Source: Cacajao melanocephalus (lineage: Eukaryota > Chordata > Mammalia > Primates > Pitheciidae). From it: a stretch of 64,000 bases of DNA. Below the pieces are notes generated by a model, which was not told where the DNA came from, made no database searches, and saw only the letters and a program-made list of their open reading frames with translations. The stretch's first letter is position 1, and every line of letters starts with the position of its first letter. The stretch is from positions 1 to 64,000 of the forward strand of contig CAUYLG010059105.1 in the NCBI GenBank assembly GCA_963573385.1. Reading direction: 5' to 3'. Positions 33,493 through 54,996 of the stretch are shown piece by piece. The translations under genes and the position numbers were made by a program.

Positions 33493-36400
33493 ACGGTAGA
33501 TATTTTTAACTACATCAATCCAACTATGCCATAATCACTTTAAAGTAAATAACCTAAATATCACAATTAAAAGACAGAAACTATCAGAGTAGATAAAAAT
33601 AAAAAGCCAATTAGATGTAGTCTGCAAAAAATCCACTTTATATATAAAGACTCAGATTAAAAGTGAAGGAATGAAGTTATACCATCCTATGCAAATCAAA
33701 AGGAAGTTGGAGTACCAATATTAGTTTCAGAGAAAGCAGACTTTAGGACAAGGGAAATTATCAGAGATCAACAGAAGCATCACATAATGATATAAAGGTC
33801 AGATTCCAAGAAGACATAACAATCCTTAACACGTATGCACTAAAGACAGAGTGTCGAAATATGTGAGACAAAAACTGATAGAACCGAAAGGAAATACGGA
33901 CTAATGTACTATTACAGTTGAAGACTTCATGATTTTCTTCTTAGTAATTGATAAATCAAGCCAGCAGGAAATCAGTAAGGGTATAACTGAACAACACTAA
34001 CTGGGTATAATCAACATCTATAGACTACATTTAACATCAGCAGAATACATTCTTCTCAAGCTCTCAAGGGACATTTGCCAAGACAGACCACATTCTTGGG
34101 CAGAGAACACACCTTGACAAATTTAAAAGAACAGAAATCATACAAAGTATGTTCTTAGACCATAATAGAATTAAACTAGAAATCAGTAACAGGAAAATAG
34201 ATGGAAATTACCAATTATTAGATTTTAAAACACATTTCTAAATGGCATGTTTTAAAGAAGTCTCAAGTTAAATTAAAATATACCTTGAACTAAATGAAAA
34301 TACAACTAACCACTATTTGTTGTGTACAGCAAAAGCCATACTCAGAGAGAATTTGTAGCACTAAATGCCTGTAACAGAAAAGAAGGGTTTATAATCAATA
34401 ATATAAGTGTGTGCCTTAGGAAACTAGAGAGAGAAGAACAATCCAAGCATAAAGACATCAAAAGAAATAACATACTAAAAATTAAGGCAGAAATCTGAAT
34501 AGAAAATGGAAAAACAATAGAAAAATTAGACTCAGAAAAAAGGCTATACAAATTGTTAATATCAGAAATAAATTAGGGATTACCAATATTAATCCATGGA
34601 TATTAAAATGATAACAAAGGAATACTATGAACTCTACACCTATAAATTTGACGAATTAGAGAAAGGACTAATTCCTTGAAAGATACAAATGACCAAAACT
34701 CATACAAGAACTAGATTTTCTGAACAGGTTTATAGCTACTAAATAAACAGAATCAATAATTAATGATATTCCAAAAAAGTAAGCACCAGGCCCAGGTGAC
34801 TTCACTGGCAAATCCTACCAAATACCACGGGGAAAAAATGGTATCGATTTTCTGCAATTTCTTCTACTAAACAGAAGCAGAGGGAACACTTCCTAATTCA
34901 TTCTATGAGGCCAGCGTTATCCTGATGCCAAAACCGGATACACAGAGTATAAAAAAGGTAAACTACAGAGCAAGATCTCTCATGAACAGAAAATTTTCAA
35001 CAAAATATTAGCAAGTCAAGACCAAAAATGTATAAAAAGAATTGTATACTTCAACCCAGTGGGATTTATTATAGGTATCCCACTATAATACAATATTTGA
35101 AAATCAGTCAGTGCAATATACTACATCAATGGGCTAATCATATCACATCAACTGATGCAGAAAATGCATCTGGCAAAATCTAACACTGATTCATGAAAAA
35201 ATTCTCTACAAACTAAGAACAGAGATTTTCTTCCTCAACTTGATAAAAAATGTTTATAAAAGTCTATAGCTAACATCATACCTAATGATGAAATACTACA
35301 AACTTTCCCCTGAAAAAGAACAAGACAAGGATGTCCTCTCTCATTACTTCTGTTCAACATCATATTAGAAGTCCTAGCTAGTGCAATAAGACAAGAAAAG
35401 GAAATAAAAGATACACAGATTGAAAAGTCAGAAATAAAACTGTCTTTGTTCATAGCTGACATGATTGTTCATGTACCAAAGAACTGTCAAAAAAAAAACT
35501 CCCAAACTAATAAGCTAGTATAGGTCATAGGATACAATGTTAATAAACAGAAGTCAATTGTTTTCCTATATTCCCGCAATGAAAAATTGGAATCTGAAAT
35601 TTAAAATACACCATTAAACACTGCAACAAGAAAATAAAATACGTAGGTATAAGTCTGACAAAATATGTGTAAGAACTATACGCAGAAAACTACAAAACTC
35701 AAATGAAAGAATTCAAAGATTATCTAAATAAATATAGAGATATTCCATGTTCACGGACTGAAAGACAATATTAATAATGTCAATTCTTCCCAACTAGACC
35801 TATAAATTCAATGCAACCCCAATCAAAATTCAAAAAACTATTTTGTAGATAACAAGCTGATTCTCAAATTTATATGAAGAGGCCAAAGACCTAAAATAGC
35901 CAACATAATGCTGACGAAGAAAAAAGAATTTGAAGCACTCAAAATATCCTACTTAAAGATTTACAGTAAAAATACTATAATCAAGTCAACATGGTATTGG
36001 CAAAAGAACAGAAAAAGAGACCAATTTAATGGAATTGAGAACCCAGAAATAAAGCCCATGAATATAGTCAATTAATCTTTGAAATATAAACAAAGTCATT
36101 CAACAGAGAAAGAGAAGACTTTTCAACAAAGGATGCTGGAAAAATTGGACAACTATATGCAAAAGAAAAGAAACCTAGACATAAAACTTACACCTTACTC
36201 AAATAATTAAATCAAAAGGAATCATGAACCTAAATGTAAAATGCAAGGCTATAAATGTTCTTTAAGAAAACACAGAATATCTTGGCGATGTGGGGTTTGG
36301 TGATGAGTTCTTAGATACGACACCAGAAGCACAATCCATGTAAGAGAAAAAGTGCTAAATTAGACTTTAAGAAAATTAAAAGTTTCTGTTCTTCAAAGAC

Positions 36401-37255
36401 ACTGTCAAGAAAAAGAAAAGTCACAAACTGAAAGAAAACATTTGTAAAACACGTATCTGATAAAGAATTTATATCCAAAATGTATAAAGAAGAGTAAAAC
36501 TCAACAATAAGAAAACAAAAAGTCTAACTTTAAAAGAGGGTGAAGATCTGAACAAATAATCACCAAAGAAAATAAATGAACAGCAAATAAGCATATGACA
36601 TAATGTTCAATATCATTTGCCATTAGGGAACTGCAAATTAAAGCAACAAGATACCACTACACACCTATCACAATGGCTAAAATCCAAAAACAAACAGTAT
36701 TTATTGTCAGTTGCTGATGAGGATGCAATTGCTAGTAAGGATGTAGACCAACAGGAATTTTTATTCATTGCTTGTAGGAATGTGCAATAGCCACTTAGGA
36801 AAACAGTTTAAAAGATTCTTACAAAACTAGACATAGTCTTATTGTATGATCCAGCAATCATACTCCTAGGTATTTACCTAACTGATTTGAAAACACCTGC
36901 ACATGAATGTTTATGGCAGCTTCATTTGTAATTGCCAAAAACTGGAAACAAACAAGGTATCCTTAAATAGGTGAATGGATAAACAAACTGTGGTACATCT
37001 ACATAATGAATTGCTATTTGGCCAGAAAAATAAATGAAGAATCAAGCCATAAAACAATATGGATGACTCTTAAATGCACATTGTTATGTGAAAATTAGCA
37101 AATCTGAAAAAGTAACATATTGCAAAATTCCAATGATGTGGCATTCTGGAAAAGGCAAAACTGTAGTAATAGTGAAAAGATCAGTAAGCGTTCAGGGAGA
37201 GAGGGAAGGATTAAGTAAGTGAAATCCAGGGGATTTTTCAGAGCGGTCAAACTAC

Positions 37256-37545
37256 TTTTTTTTTTGAGATGGAGTCTTGCTTTGTTGCCCAGGCTGGAAT
37301 CAGTGGGTGCAATCTCACCTCACTGCAACCTCCACCTGCTGGGTTCAAGCCATTCTCCTGTCTCAGCATCCTGAGCAGCTGGGACTATAGGTGCACGCCA
37401 CCACGCCCAGCTAATTTTTGTATTTTTAGTAGAGATGGGGTTTCACTATATTGGCCAGGCTTGTCTCAAACTTCTGACCTTGTGATCCACCCGTCTTGCC
37501 CTCTCAAAGTGCTGGGATTACAGGCGTAAGCCACTGGGCCCAGCC
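37256..37545 (-). mobile_element. Alu in L1 3' UTR
   Basis: Full-length S-like antisense Alu between 'ggtcaaacta' and 'caaaactatttttatgata', both L1 3' UTR. Confidence 0.96.
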
Positions 37546-37696
37546 AAAACTATTTTTATGATACTTTAATTGTAGATACATGACTATGCATTTGTCAAAA
37601 CCCACTGAACTGTACAGGCCAAAGAGCTAACCTGCAGATATGCTAACTTTTAAAAAGTATTTAAAAGGTAGGAGGATCCCAGGATGGAATGCAAAA

Positions 37697-38193
37697 TGTG
37701 ACAAAAAACAATCTATGAGACTAATGCGGGAAAAGGAAGCAAAAATTAAATTTTTCTTCTAGAAGCAAACTTCCCTGAGTCCTTCCCCTCCCATGGGATT
37801 GTATCCTGCTTTGCAAGTTTTCTAAGTTTATAAATTCTTGTATTCTTTTAAGCTTCTGTAACACAGCGAAGGTCATGAGAAATGCCTAAGCAGGCTGGAC
37901 TCTGGCCATCTAGGTGCTGTAGCGAAAGGCAACAAAGCCCATGCTAGGGATCCTTGAGCTCTACAGATAACAGGCATCTGTGCCCCATATGTCTGTCATT
38001 GCTTGACAAACCTTCTTTGTTCTGCACCTGCAAACCTGTTTTCACACCACTGTGGACTTCATGTATAGAAGGTCAAACCCTGTCTTTGTTTGGGGCTTGG
38101 TTTTCAGATGCGAAGCCACTGAGCCGGTGCACCCTAAATAAAATCCTCCTGTTTCACCCACTGGTTTCTCCAGTCTCCCGAATTTCCACAACA
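37697..38193 (+). mobile_element. Solo ERV LTR, class I (MER50-like)
   Basis: About 497 bp, TG at 37697 to CA at 38190 or 38193, between A-rich CAAAA-type repeats (37692-37696; 38192-38196). AATAAA at 38136-38141 in 'accctaaataaaatcctcct', end 'ctccagtctcccgaatttcc'. Short target repeat and text suit ERV1; family name tentative. It splits the L1 3' UTR. Confidence 0.75.
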
Positions 38194-38624
38194 AAACTAC
38201 CTCACTGAAAGGGGTTGAGGGGAAAGGTGCTGACTTAAGTAACTCTGAAAATAAACGAAGTCCGTAATACTAAAGGCAAAAAAGGAACTGTACATCAGTA
38301 CTAAACTCTAGCTGATGAAGTTGTTTCCCAGGTGGGTAGTGGTTAACAATTCTGATACCACTACTCACGTATTCCATAACTAACCGTTAAGTAAATGGAT
38401 GGCAAATGGTGAGAACCAGGTTTCTTGCTGCTGGAGTGGGAACAGGGGAGGAGGCTGGATCAAGCCACACAGTAAAGGATTGGCACTGAAGACATCACCA
38501 TGAACTCATGTTTAGCTTAATAGAATACTGATGGTTATATGTACAAATAGTTACAAGTATGTGTATATACATGTGTTAGTATACACTCATATACAGTCAT
38601 CCTCCCTTATATGTGGAGAATATC

Positions 38625-38922
<298 letters not shown>

Positions 38923-39091
38923 ATGGGGAATACATTCTAATACCCCTGTAGATGCCTGAAAATACAGATAATACTGAACCGTACGTATACTATGTTTTTT
39001 CCTATACATACATACCTATGATAAAATGTAATCTATCATTAGGCACAGTAGGAGATTAACAATGATACCTAATAATAAAATAGAACAATTA

Positions 39092-39604
<513 letters not shown>

Positions 39605-39897
39605 TCAGAGCTACTTGAACACAAGCACCACACTAGAGTGACAGTCGACTGCTGCCTGAGAAGGCGAAGTGACGAACGATCAGGCAGCATGCACAGCACG
39701 GCTACGCTGGCCGGGATGTGATTCTGGTCTCAGGCCGGATGAAGTCGGACTGCATGAGATTTCATCACACGGAGCACAGTTTAAAACGTATAACTGTTCA
39801 TCTCTAAAATTGGCTATTTAATATTTTTGGACCATGGTTCACTGCACGTAACTGAAACCATGGAAATCAAAACTGCAAATAAAGCAGAACCAGTGTA

Positions 39898-40150
39898 TTT
39901 CCTTGTTTTGTCAGCTGACTGGACCTAGAAGCAAAGCCCTCTCCCCCACCCTAACACCTCTGGGTGCTAGGTGCTGGGAGGACACCTAGCACCCAGATTT
40001 TGGCTTCCAATGCCCACCTCCAACCAAAAGATCCAGAGCTTCTTGGAGAAATGGCTGATTTGCTTACGGACTAGGGCAGGAAACATAAAATGACCCAGGA
40101 GCCTCTTGTAGTGCCAGAAAGTAAGAATGTGATACAAATAATAATAACTT
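39898..40150. other. Unassigned, with a 15-bp perfect hairpin
   Basis: Inverted arms TCTGGGTGCTAGGTG (39959-39973) and CACCTAGCACCCAGA (39983-39997), 9-nt loop. Otherwise no feature. Confidence 0.7.
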
Positions 40151-43771
<3,621 letters not shown>

Positions 43772-44228
43772 TGTTAGGGGTTGAATTTGTCCTTTCCCCC
43801 CAAAATTCATAGGAATTCCTAACCCCCAGTACCTGAGACTGTGACCTTATTTAGAAATAGGGTCATTGCAGATGCTATTAACTCAGATGAGGTCATAGGA
43901 CAGTCAGGGAGGCCCCGGGTCCAATCTGCCTGTGTCCTTAGGAAAAGGGGGATTTGAACACAGAGACATGAGCATGGGGAGGACACCATGTGACTAGGAG
44001 GCAGAGATGGGGTGATGTGTAGACAAGCCAAGGAACGTCACAGATGTCTAGCAAATCACAGGATGCTAGGAGGGAGGCCTGGAACAGATCTTCCCTCAGG
44101 GCCCCAAGAAGAAATCCACACTGCTGACACCTTGGTCTCAGCTTTCCAGTCTGCAGAACTGTGAGGAAATAAATTTCTGTTGCTTAATCCACCTCGTTTA
44201 TTGTACTTTGTTATGGGAACCCAAGGAT
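43772..44228 (+). mobile_element. MLT1-type MaLR LTR
   Basis: Nearly complete order: 'gttaggggttgaatttgtcc', 'ctaacccccagtacctgaga', 'gtgaccttatttagaaatag', 'aggcctggaacagatcttcc', 'aataaatttctgttgcttaa', 'ttgtactttgttatgg'. Solo, as no internal sequence follows. Confidence 0.92.
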
Positions 44229-44704
44229 AGGAATCCAGCCTGTAACGTGAACTTCAGTTTTACGCAGATGCTCCAGCAACTTCCCTGGGACACGATAACC
44301 CAGAAAACAAGTGAAGAAGGTCCCGAGGGACCCTGCTGTTGTCACACTTCAAGGTCCCTGTGCGTGACTCATGGGAGCCCCCAGGCCTTCCACTAGAGAC
44401 AACTCCACTCTTACTAGAAGCTCAGGAAGATATACAACCCAGGGCAGGCAGAACACTTATCTCTAATGAGCAGCAGGGCTTTTAAGGCAGTTAAGAATTT
44501 CATAGCTGTTTTTTTCCTCATCAAAATCAATTCTGAAAGGCATGTTTTCGTAGTTTGAAGATTCTAAGGGCTACGATAAAAGTCTCTGTTCTCAGGTTAA
44601 ACATTTGAACACTATATTAAATATTCAAATAGAATGTTAGGTTGAATTTCGACTTAGCGTATTAAAATACTTTAAGTGACACTGAAAAGGAACTTTTTGT
44701 AGTA
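44229..44704. other. Unassigned sequence
   Basis: No gene or repeat recognised. Confidence 0.4.
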
Positions 44705-45282
44705 AATTAAAGATGGCTTCTCCTCCTGTAGAAAACTGGAGTTGAGTTCCTAGCCTCTCGCACATGGACTGGCCCGTGACTTGCTTGATCCAGTGACTGT
44801 GATAGAAGTGACACTCTGGGACACAGGAGACTGAGTTGTAAGGAGCCAAGTGGAGCCTCTCTGAATGCTGGCACTGGGAGAAGCCAGACACCATATAACA
44901 AGTTCCACTCTTGTGCTGTGAGAAGGTCCAGGTACCCACACGGAGAGGCCATCTGGAGACAGAGCAGCGTCTGATCAGCCCTGGCTGCTACGTCTATCCC
45001 AGCCAGGTATGTGAGTGAAGGAGGCTTCTGGACATTCCGCCGCAGCACAGACAACATGCAGAAGACCCAGGGAGCCCAGACAACAGCCAGAACCAAGAAC
45101 CCCAATGTATAGCCCCAGTGCAGCCGCCCCAGCCATCCGCAGTCATCCGAGAGTTCTAGTCCCTGGTCTGTCTCTGCGTCACACTGCTAAATTCCTCACT
45201 CACGGAACCATGAACGGTGATTGTTTAGTGCCACTAAATTTGGGGGTGGTTTATTGTGCCGCCATAGATAACTGGAGCACAC
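44705..45282 (+). mobile_element. Second MLT1-class LTR
   Basis: 'gactggcccgtgacttgctt', 'gggagaagccagacaccata', 'ggaaccatgaacggtgattg' and 'ttgggggtggtttattgtgc' plus 'catagataactgg' are those of an MLT1 subfamily other than the one at 43772. The minus frame 44707-45105 (132 codons) lies within it and is not a gene. Confidence 0.82.
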
Positions 45283-45937
45283 TTTTCTGTGAAGTATTTT
45301 TTCTTTCCAGTCTTGAACAGTCAGATGGGTTTATCTGGAGGCTACCGTGTAATTGAAATTCCATTAAAGATGCTTTTTAACAAGCAGGCGGGACTAATAT
45401 ATCTTCCCACTGCAAAGGCCTGTGCTATCTTTGCCAAACCACATCACACTCTGTGAAGTCATCCAGTACAACACGCACCCAAGTTCATCCTCTCTGACAG
45501 CTGCCTGACTCAAATGGAGACTCAGGTGGGTGAACAGTGTCACTGCAATGCTGGCAAGCAAAACACGGGATTCAACCCCACAGCGGAGGTCAGAAATGCC
45601 AGTACAAATGAAAATGACCTTCTGGGGTCACTTATGGGTTTCACAGCTCTGATTTCAAGAGGTATCAGATATGCCAAAGAAAAAGTGGCCAAAGTTCTGG
45701 AAATACGGACTCTTCTGATTCAGCAAGGCCAGGGGTCACTGCCCCAGCCAGAGGTCAGCCACCTTGGGGTCAGCCACCCTGGCACTGCCCCAATAAGGCA
45801 GTCCCCACAGGACCTGAGGGCTGGTTTTCCATTGTGTCTCTGCAGAGAATCAGCCCCAAATTCTGCTGGTTGTCTGTACAGACTTCAAAGGAAAAATATC
45901 TTCCTCCAATCTCATAAAAATATTCCTTGCTGGGACA
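45283..45937. other. Unassigned; 165-codon open frame
   Basis: The plus frame 45514-46011 starts in unique sequence and ends inside the antisense Alu poly(T) (Phe run) and Alu body. No domain, no homologue that I recognise. A small duplication 'gtcagccaccttgg/gtcagccaccctgg' lies near 45753-45780. Confidence 0.4.
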
Positions 45938-45944
45938 TAAACTC

Positions 45945-46250
45945 TTTTTTTTTTTTTTTTTTTGAGATGAAGTTTCACTCTTGTCTCCCAGGCTGGAGTG
46001 CAATGGCGTGACCTTGGCTCACTGCAACCTCCACCTCCTCGGTGTAAGCAAATTCTCCTGTCTCAGCCTCCCAAGTAGCTAGGATTACAGGCATGTGTCA
46101 CCATGCCTGGCTAATTTTTTATTTTCAGTTGAGACCGTGTTTCTCCCTATTGGTCAGGCTGGTCTCAAACTCCTGACTTCAGGTGATCCGCCGGGCCTGG
46201 CCTCCCAAAGTGCTGGGATTACAGGCATGAGCCATAAACCACACCCGGCC
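45945..46250 (-). mobile_element. Alu, full length
   Basis: Antisense S-like Alu with an 18-base poly(T). Target duplications TAAACTCTTTT (45938-45948) and TTAACTCTTTT (46252-46262). Confidence 0.96.
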
Positions 46251-46387
46251 GTTAACTCTTTTCCTGCTGTCATGCTTGTCTAAACTGTGAGTTCACCGCC
46301 AATGATACTTGGATGCGTGGCCTCTGCTGGGTAGATAAGCTATGTTGAACTGCTTTCAAATAAACAGAAAACCAACATTAACATGGT

Positions 46388-46687
46388 TTGTTGTTGCTGT
46401 TTTGAGACAGAATCTCATTCTGTCACCAGGGCTGAAGTGCAGCGGCGTGGTCACGGCTCACTGTACCCTTGATCTCCCAGGCTCAAACAATCTTCCCACC
46501 TTGACCTCCCAAGTAGCTGGGACTACTGGCACGCACCACCACACTCAGGTAATTTTTATTTTTTAGTAGAGACAAGGTCTCACTATGTTGCCCAGGCTGG
46601 TGTGAAACTACTAAGTTCAAGCGGTCCTCCTGCTTCAGCCTCCCAACGTGCTGGTGGGATCAGAGATGCGAGCCACCACACCCAGCC
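46388..46687 (-). mobile_element. Alu (J-like)
   Basis: Diverged antisense Alu with a (GTT)n tail and J-type text 'gatctcccaggctcaaacaa'. Confidence 0.95.
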
Positions 46688-47580
46688 TTAGTATGTTTTA
46701 AAATTCAAAAGTTAACAGTGCACTAACAGCAACCCAAATCTGCCTGCACTTGGAGGCTCACCGTTTTCGTGTGCTCACCCATGCCATCTACTTTAAGCCT
46801 CAGGTCAAGTTCATGTCATGCTCACGTCAGCAGAAACGGCAGACAGCTCTCCCAGGCCCACAGCTGCTTCCTGATAGAGCAGTCAAAGCCAGGTCTACCA
46901 GATCCCATCACCTATGAGAAAAGGATCTGGATGGTGCCTACCTAATACCCCCTCTATCCCCAGCCACCAGCAGCACCCCAGGTCCTTCCATCCGTGCTGT
47001 GTGCATGGCATTTCTCATCCCCATTCTGACCACAGCAGCTGGGTGGGCATCTTACAGGTCTCCTTCCCAGATCCCGTGCAAAATGGCCAGAATTCTAGGT
47101 CCCAGGTTGTCCATTTGTTTGTTTGATGTGAAGTCAGACTTCAGTTACCTCGGTGTTAAGAGAGAACAGTGTTTAAATTATGTATGGCAAGGAAAATTAA
47201 TTTGAGATTATGAATTCCCTGCAGTGTTCAAAGAGTATTACGGAGCTTTAGAGCGACTTGGCTGGGTCTCAGATTATTGACATGGAGGAACATAGAAATG
47301 CTAAAGGGAAACATGGAGCTGAAGAGTGCTGTGCAGACTGAAAATCCATTTCCATCTGAAATCACACCGGAAAACAGAAAAGCCTGCCTGTGGATCTGTG
47401 TGGGGGCACAGATCACTGTGGGTGGAGGTGCAGAAAGCTCCACCTCAGACAGCTGGGAGGGAAGCTGAGTCAGGGAGGGCCACCTGCCTTTTTCTGTAGA
47501 TGTTCCCCTACTGTTTGACTGATGACCGTGAGATTGTATTATGTCTGTAATTTACAGAAGGAGCAGGCACAAATTGCAAG
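46688..47580. other. Unassigned sequence
   Basis: No gene or recognised repeat. Frames under 72 codons. Confidence 0.45.
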
Positions 47581-47594
47581 AGAAATAGGTCCCT

Positions 47595-47943
<349 letters not shown>

Positions 47944-48094
47944 CTAGAGCATGTGGTCCAAGAGGGCCATGTCCACATTTCCACATACACTGTGGCTGAA
48001 TGCCTAGACTCTGAGTGGGGAAGAAAGTTAAAGATGGAGGCTAATGAGAGTTTGGCAATGCTGAGAGCTCCCACGTGGCAGGCCCTGCCTGGGC

Positions 48095-48270
48095 TCTTCT
48101 CCTACATCAATCAGTTTTCATGACTTCCCCATGAGGTGTCATCCCTGTTACAGGCAAGAAACTGAGGCACAGAGACAGCAGCAATTTCCCTATGATCCTA
48201 AAGTGATGAGAGGTAGAGCTGAGACTCCCATCCAGGCATCCCACAGCCCGTGCTCTCGAATGGTATGTTG
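48095..48270 (+). mobile_element. MIR
   Basis: 'ccccatgaggtgtcatccct', 'aagaaactgaggcacagaga' and 'ggtagagctgagactcccat' match the MIR core and 3' half. Confidence 0.85.
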
Positions 48271-48274
48271 TGAC

Positions 48275-48360
48275 ACTTCATAGTTGTGCTGACTTTTAGC
48301 AAATCATTCAACCTCTTTGAGGGTCATTTTTTTTTTATCTGTCAAATGAAGGTGACAATA
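48275..48360 (-). mobile_element. MIR fragment, antisense
   Basis: 'caaatcattcaacctctttg' and 'atctgtcaaatgaaggtgac' fit a MIR in reverse. It lies tail-to-tail with the preceding MIR. Confidence 0.65.
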
Positions 48361-48364
48361 CCTC

Positions 48365-48394
48365 CCTTTTTGCAAAGATTCCTTTGCAAAAAGG
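48365..48394. repeat. Perfect 13-bp hairpin
   Basis: CCTTTTTGCAAAG and CTTTGCAAAAAGG around ATTC. It could form a stem-loop; no function is implied. Confidence 0.9.
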
Positions 48395-48675
48395 ACAATT
48401 ATACATCTATATCATATGTATCTATATCATCATACATGCTCATATATCATCTCGCCCTGTGCCTGCAGATGGGGGACTGCAGAGCTCTGTGCCCTAGCAA
48501 CCTCACAGCAACAGGGAGGCACTGGTGAGTGTGAGCAAGCTGCCATCAAATCCACAGACAAGGGACAGTTTAGAGAGTGAGAAGTGCATGTGCCACAGCC
48601 CCTCTGCATCTGAGGAGTGAAGAGGAGGGTGGTGATGAGGTAGGACAAGGATTGGAAGATCAGACTAAGAAACCA

Positions 48676-51557
<2,882 letters not shown>

Positions 51558-51846
51558 GGCCAGGTGTGGTGGCTCACGCCTGTAATCTCAGCACTTTGGG
51601 GAGCCGAGGCGGGTGGATCACAAGTTCAGGAGTTTGAGACCAGCCTGGCCAATATGGCGAAACCTCATCTCTACTAAAAATGCAAAAATTAGCCAGGCAT
51701 GGTGGCATGCACCTGCAATCCCAGCTGCTTGGGAGATTACGGCAGCAGAATCGCTTGAACCCAGGAGGCAGAGGTTGCGGTGAGCTGAGATCATGTCACT
51801 GCACTCCAGCCTGGGCAAAAGGCGAGATTCCATCCAAAAAAAAAAA
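51558..51846 (+). mobile_element. Alu, full length
   Basis: S-like, flanked by AAAATCTAGTTCCT (51544-51557) and AAAATCTAGAATTCCT, the second with two extra bases. Confidence 0.96.
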
Positions 51847-51933
51847 TCTAGAATTCCTAATTTCCACAATACTCACTCTGCCTCATTCATTTCTCAGTTT
51901 ATTCATTTGTTCATTCATTTGCTTGTACCTTTC

Positions 51934-51987
51934 TTCACTTGCCAATTCATCCTTTCAGTGTTCACTTGCCAATTCATCCTTTCAATG
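51934..51987. repeat. 27-bp tandem duplication
   Basis: Two copies beginning TTCACTTGCCAATTCATCC, at 51934-51960 and 51961-51987, with one difference. Preceded by a loose ATTC-type stretch. Confidence 0.93.
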
Positions 51988-51989
51988 TT

Positions 51990-53027
<1,038 letters not shown>

Positions 53028-53048
53028 AGAAAAGACCACTCCTTCCTC

Positions 53049-53464
53049 TAAGTGAAGAGGCAGATTCCAACCCTTGGCCAGGCTGCCATGCAGGGCAGAA
53101 GGTGCCCTGATTCTGGCTGCTGCAGAAGTTGGGGGAAGGCAACTGAAACCAAAGAGATGGCCATACAGATGGGTATGAGGGAAAGAACTGCAGGAAACGT
53201 CCAAAGAAACAGCTGGCGGGCTTTGATGTACATGGGTGGGAAGGTGAGGGAAAGGGACTGCTGTATGCTCCACGCATCTTGATTCTATTACCTTTGTGGC
53301 CCTCATGCAAGCTTTCAGCTCTACAGAAATGCTAAACAACTGCAGATTTCCCATCGCGCATATGCCAGAGATCAAATGCTTCCCAGAGATTCTTGGTTGT
53401 TCTGTCTTCTACACGCATGCAATGGTGCGATGAGGTCTCCCTTCCAAGATGCACAGGGCTCTCT
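53049..53464. other. Unassigned, possibly more L2
   Basis: 53090-53130 ('tgattctggctgctgcagaa') may continue the antisense L2. No gene. Confidence 0.35.
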
Positions 53465-54005
53465 GCAGTGTCAAATTCCAGAGCCGGGATTTCTGAGTCG
53501 AAGCATGAATTGACCTATCATTGTCTTAATTCTGACAAATTATCCTCCTGGGGTGGGGGGTGGCAGGGCACTGTACCATTTTATACTCAGCAAAATGTGA
53601 GAAGGTCTTTTTCACCCCAGCTTCAGCAAAAGAGTGTGTTCTCCAGCTTGTGGGGTTTTGCCTGATATTGACAGGCGACATACAATATCTTGCTGTTGTT
53701 TTAACTGTAATTTCTGTTACCACGAGGTTCACAGTGTTTTCATGTGGTTAGGCCGTCTGAATTTCTATGAGCTCTCAGACCCCACCCATTTTTCTTTTGG
53801 ATATTTGTGGTCTTTTTCTTATAAACTTCTAGGATGCAGGAACTATTTGGGATCTGAATTGGAAATATTTCTCCCAATTTGGTATATTGCTTCTGAGTTT
53901 GCATGCTTTCTTAGAAATTTTATTTTATTTATTTATTTAGCCATGTAGAAGTTTTTGCTTTGATATGGTCACATTTATCAAAATGTTACAGCAGCAAAGA
54001 ATCCT
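53465..54005 (-). mobile_element. Old L1 fragment, antisense
   Basis: 'ctgtaatttctgttaccacg', 'ggtctttttcttataaactt', 'ttgcttctgagtttgcatg' and 'agtttttgctttgatatggt' resemble the reverse complement of an L1 3' region. The frames at 53393-53948 fall in it. Confidence 0.6.
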
Positions 54006-54186
54006 ACATGAGCTGCTAAAAAGGAACGGGGTTGGGGGGGGGAGTGGTTCTTTGGTCCAGATTTAGAGAGATCTCCAAATGTATTGTGAAGTGGAAAAAG
54101 CAAACGTACATAGTTTACCCGTTTTTCTTCATGAAAGAAAGTGGGCATGTATGTTCTGATTTGTTTATATTTTCATAAAGGAAGTA
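54006..54186. other. Unassigned, with a G run
   Basis: GGGGTTGGGGGGGGG at about 54028-54042. Otherwise nothing. Confidence 0.5.

Positions 54187-54996
<810 letters not shown>

Larger units (their letters stand above)
29201..38590 (+). mobile_element. Long ancient L1 (L1M), interrupted by six or more insertions
   Basis: The L1 can be followed in order. Leader-like text 29250-29880. ORF1-type text 29950-30880 ('aatgctagaaatcaaaaaca', 'gaagctcagagaacccaaag', 'tctgtatccagcaaaattct') and 31111-31190. 'tctaaaagataactgtttgt' at 31545. The inter-ORF region at 32045-32160 and 33000-33210. ORF2 at 33500-37150 ('gacataacaatccttaacac', 'gaatacattcttctcaagct', 'agcactaaatgcctgtaaca', 'ccaatcaaaattcaaaaaac'). 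3' UTR 37150-37696 and, past an LTR, 38197-38590 ('gatgaagttgtttcccaggt', 'ggagtgggaacaggggagg'). The 5' limit is uncertain. No intact frame. Confidence 0.82.

Noticed and set aside
44707..45105. 132-codon minus frame
   Set aside because: Lies wholly in an MLT1-class LTR.
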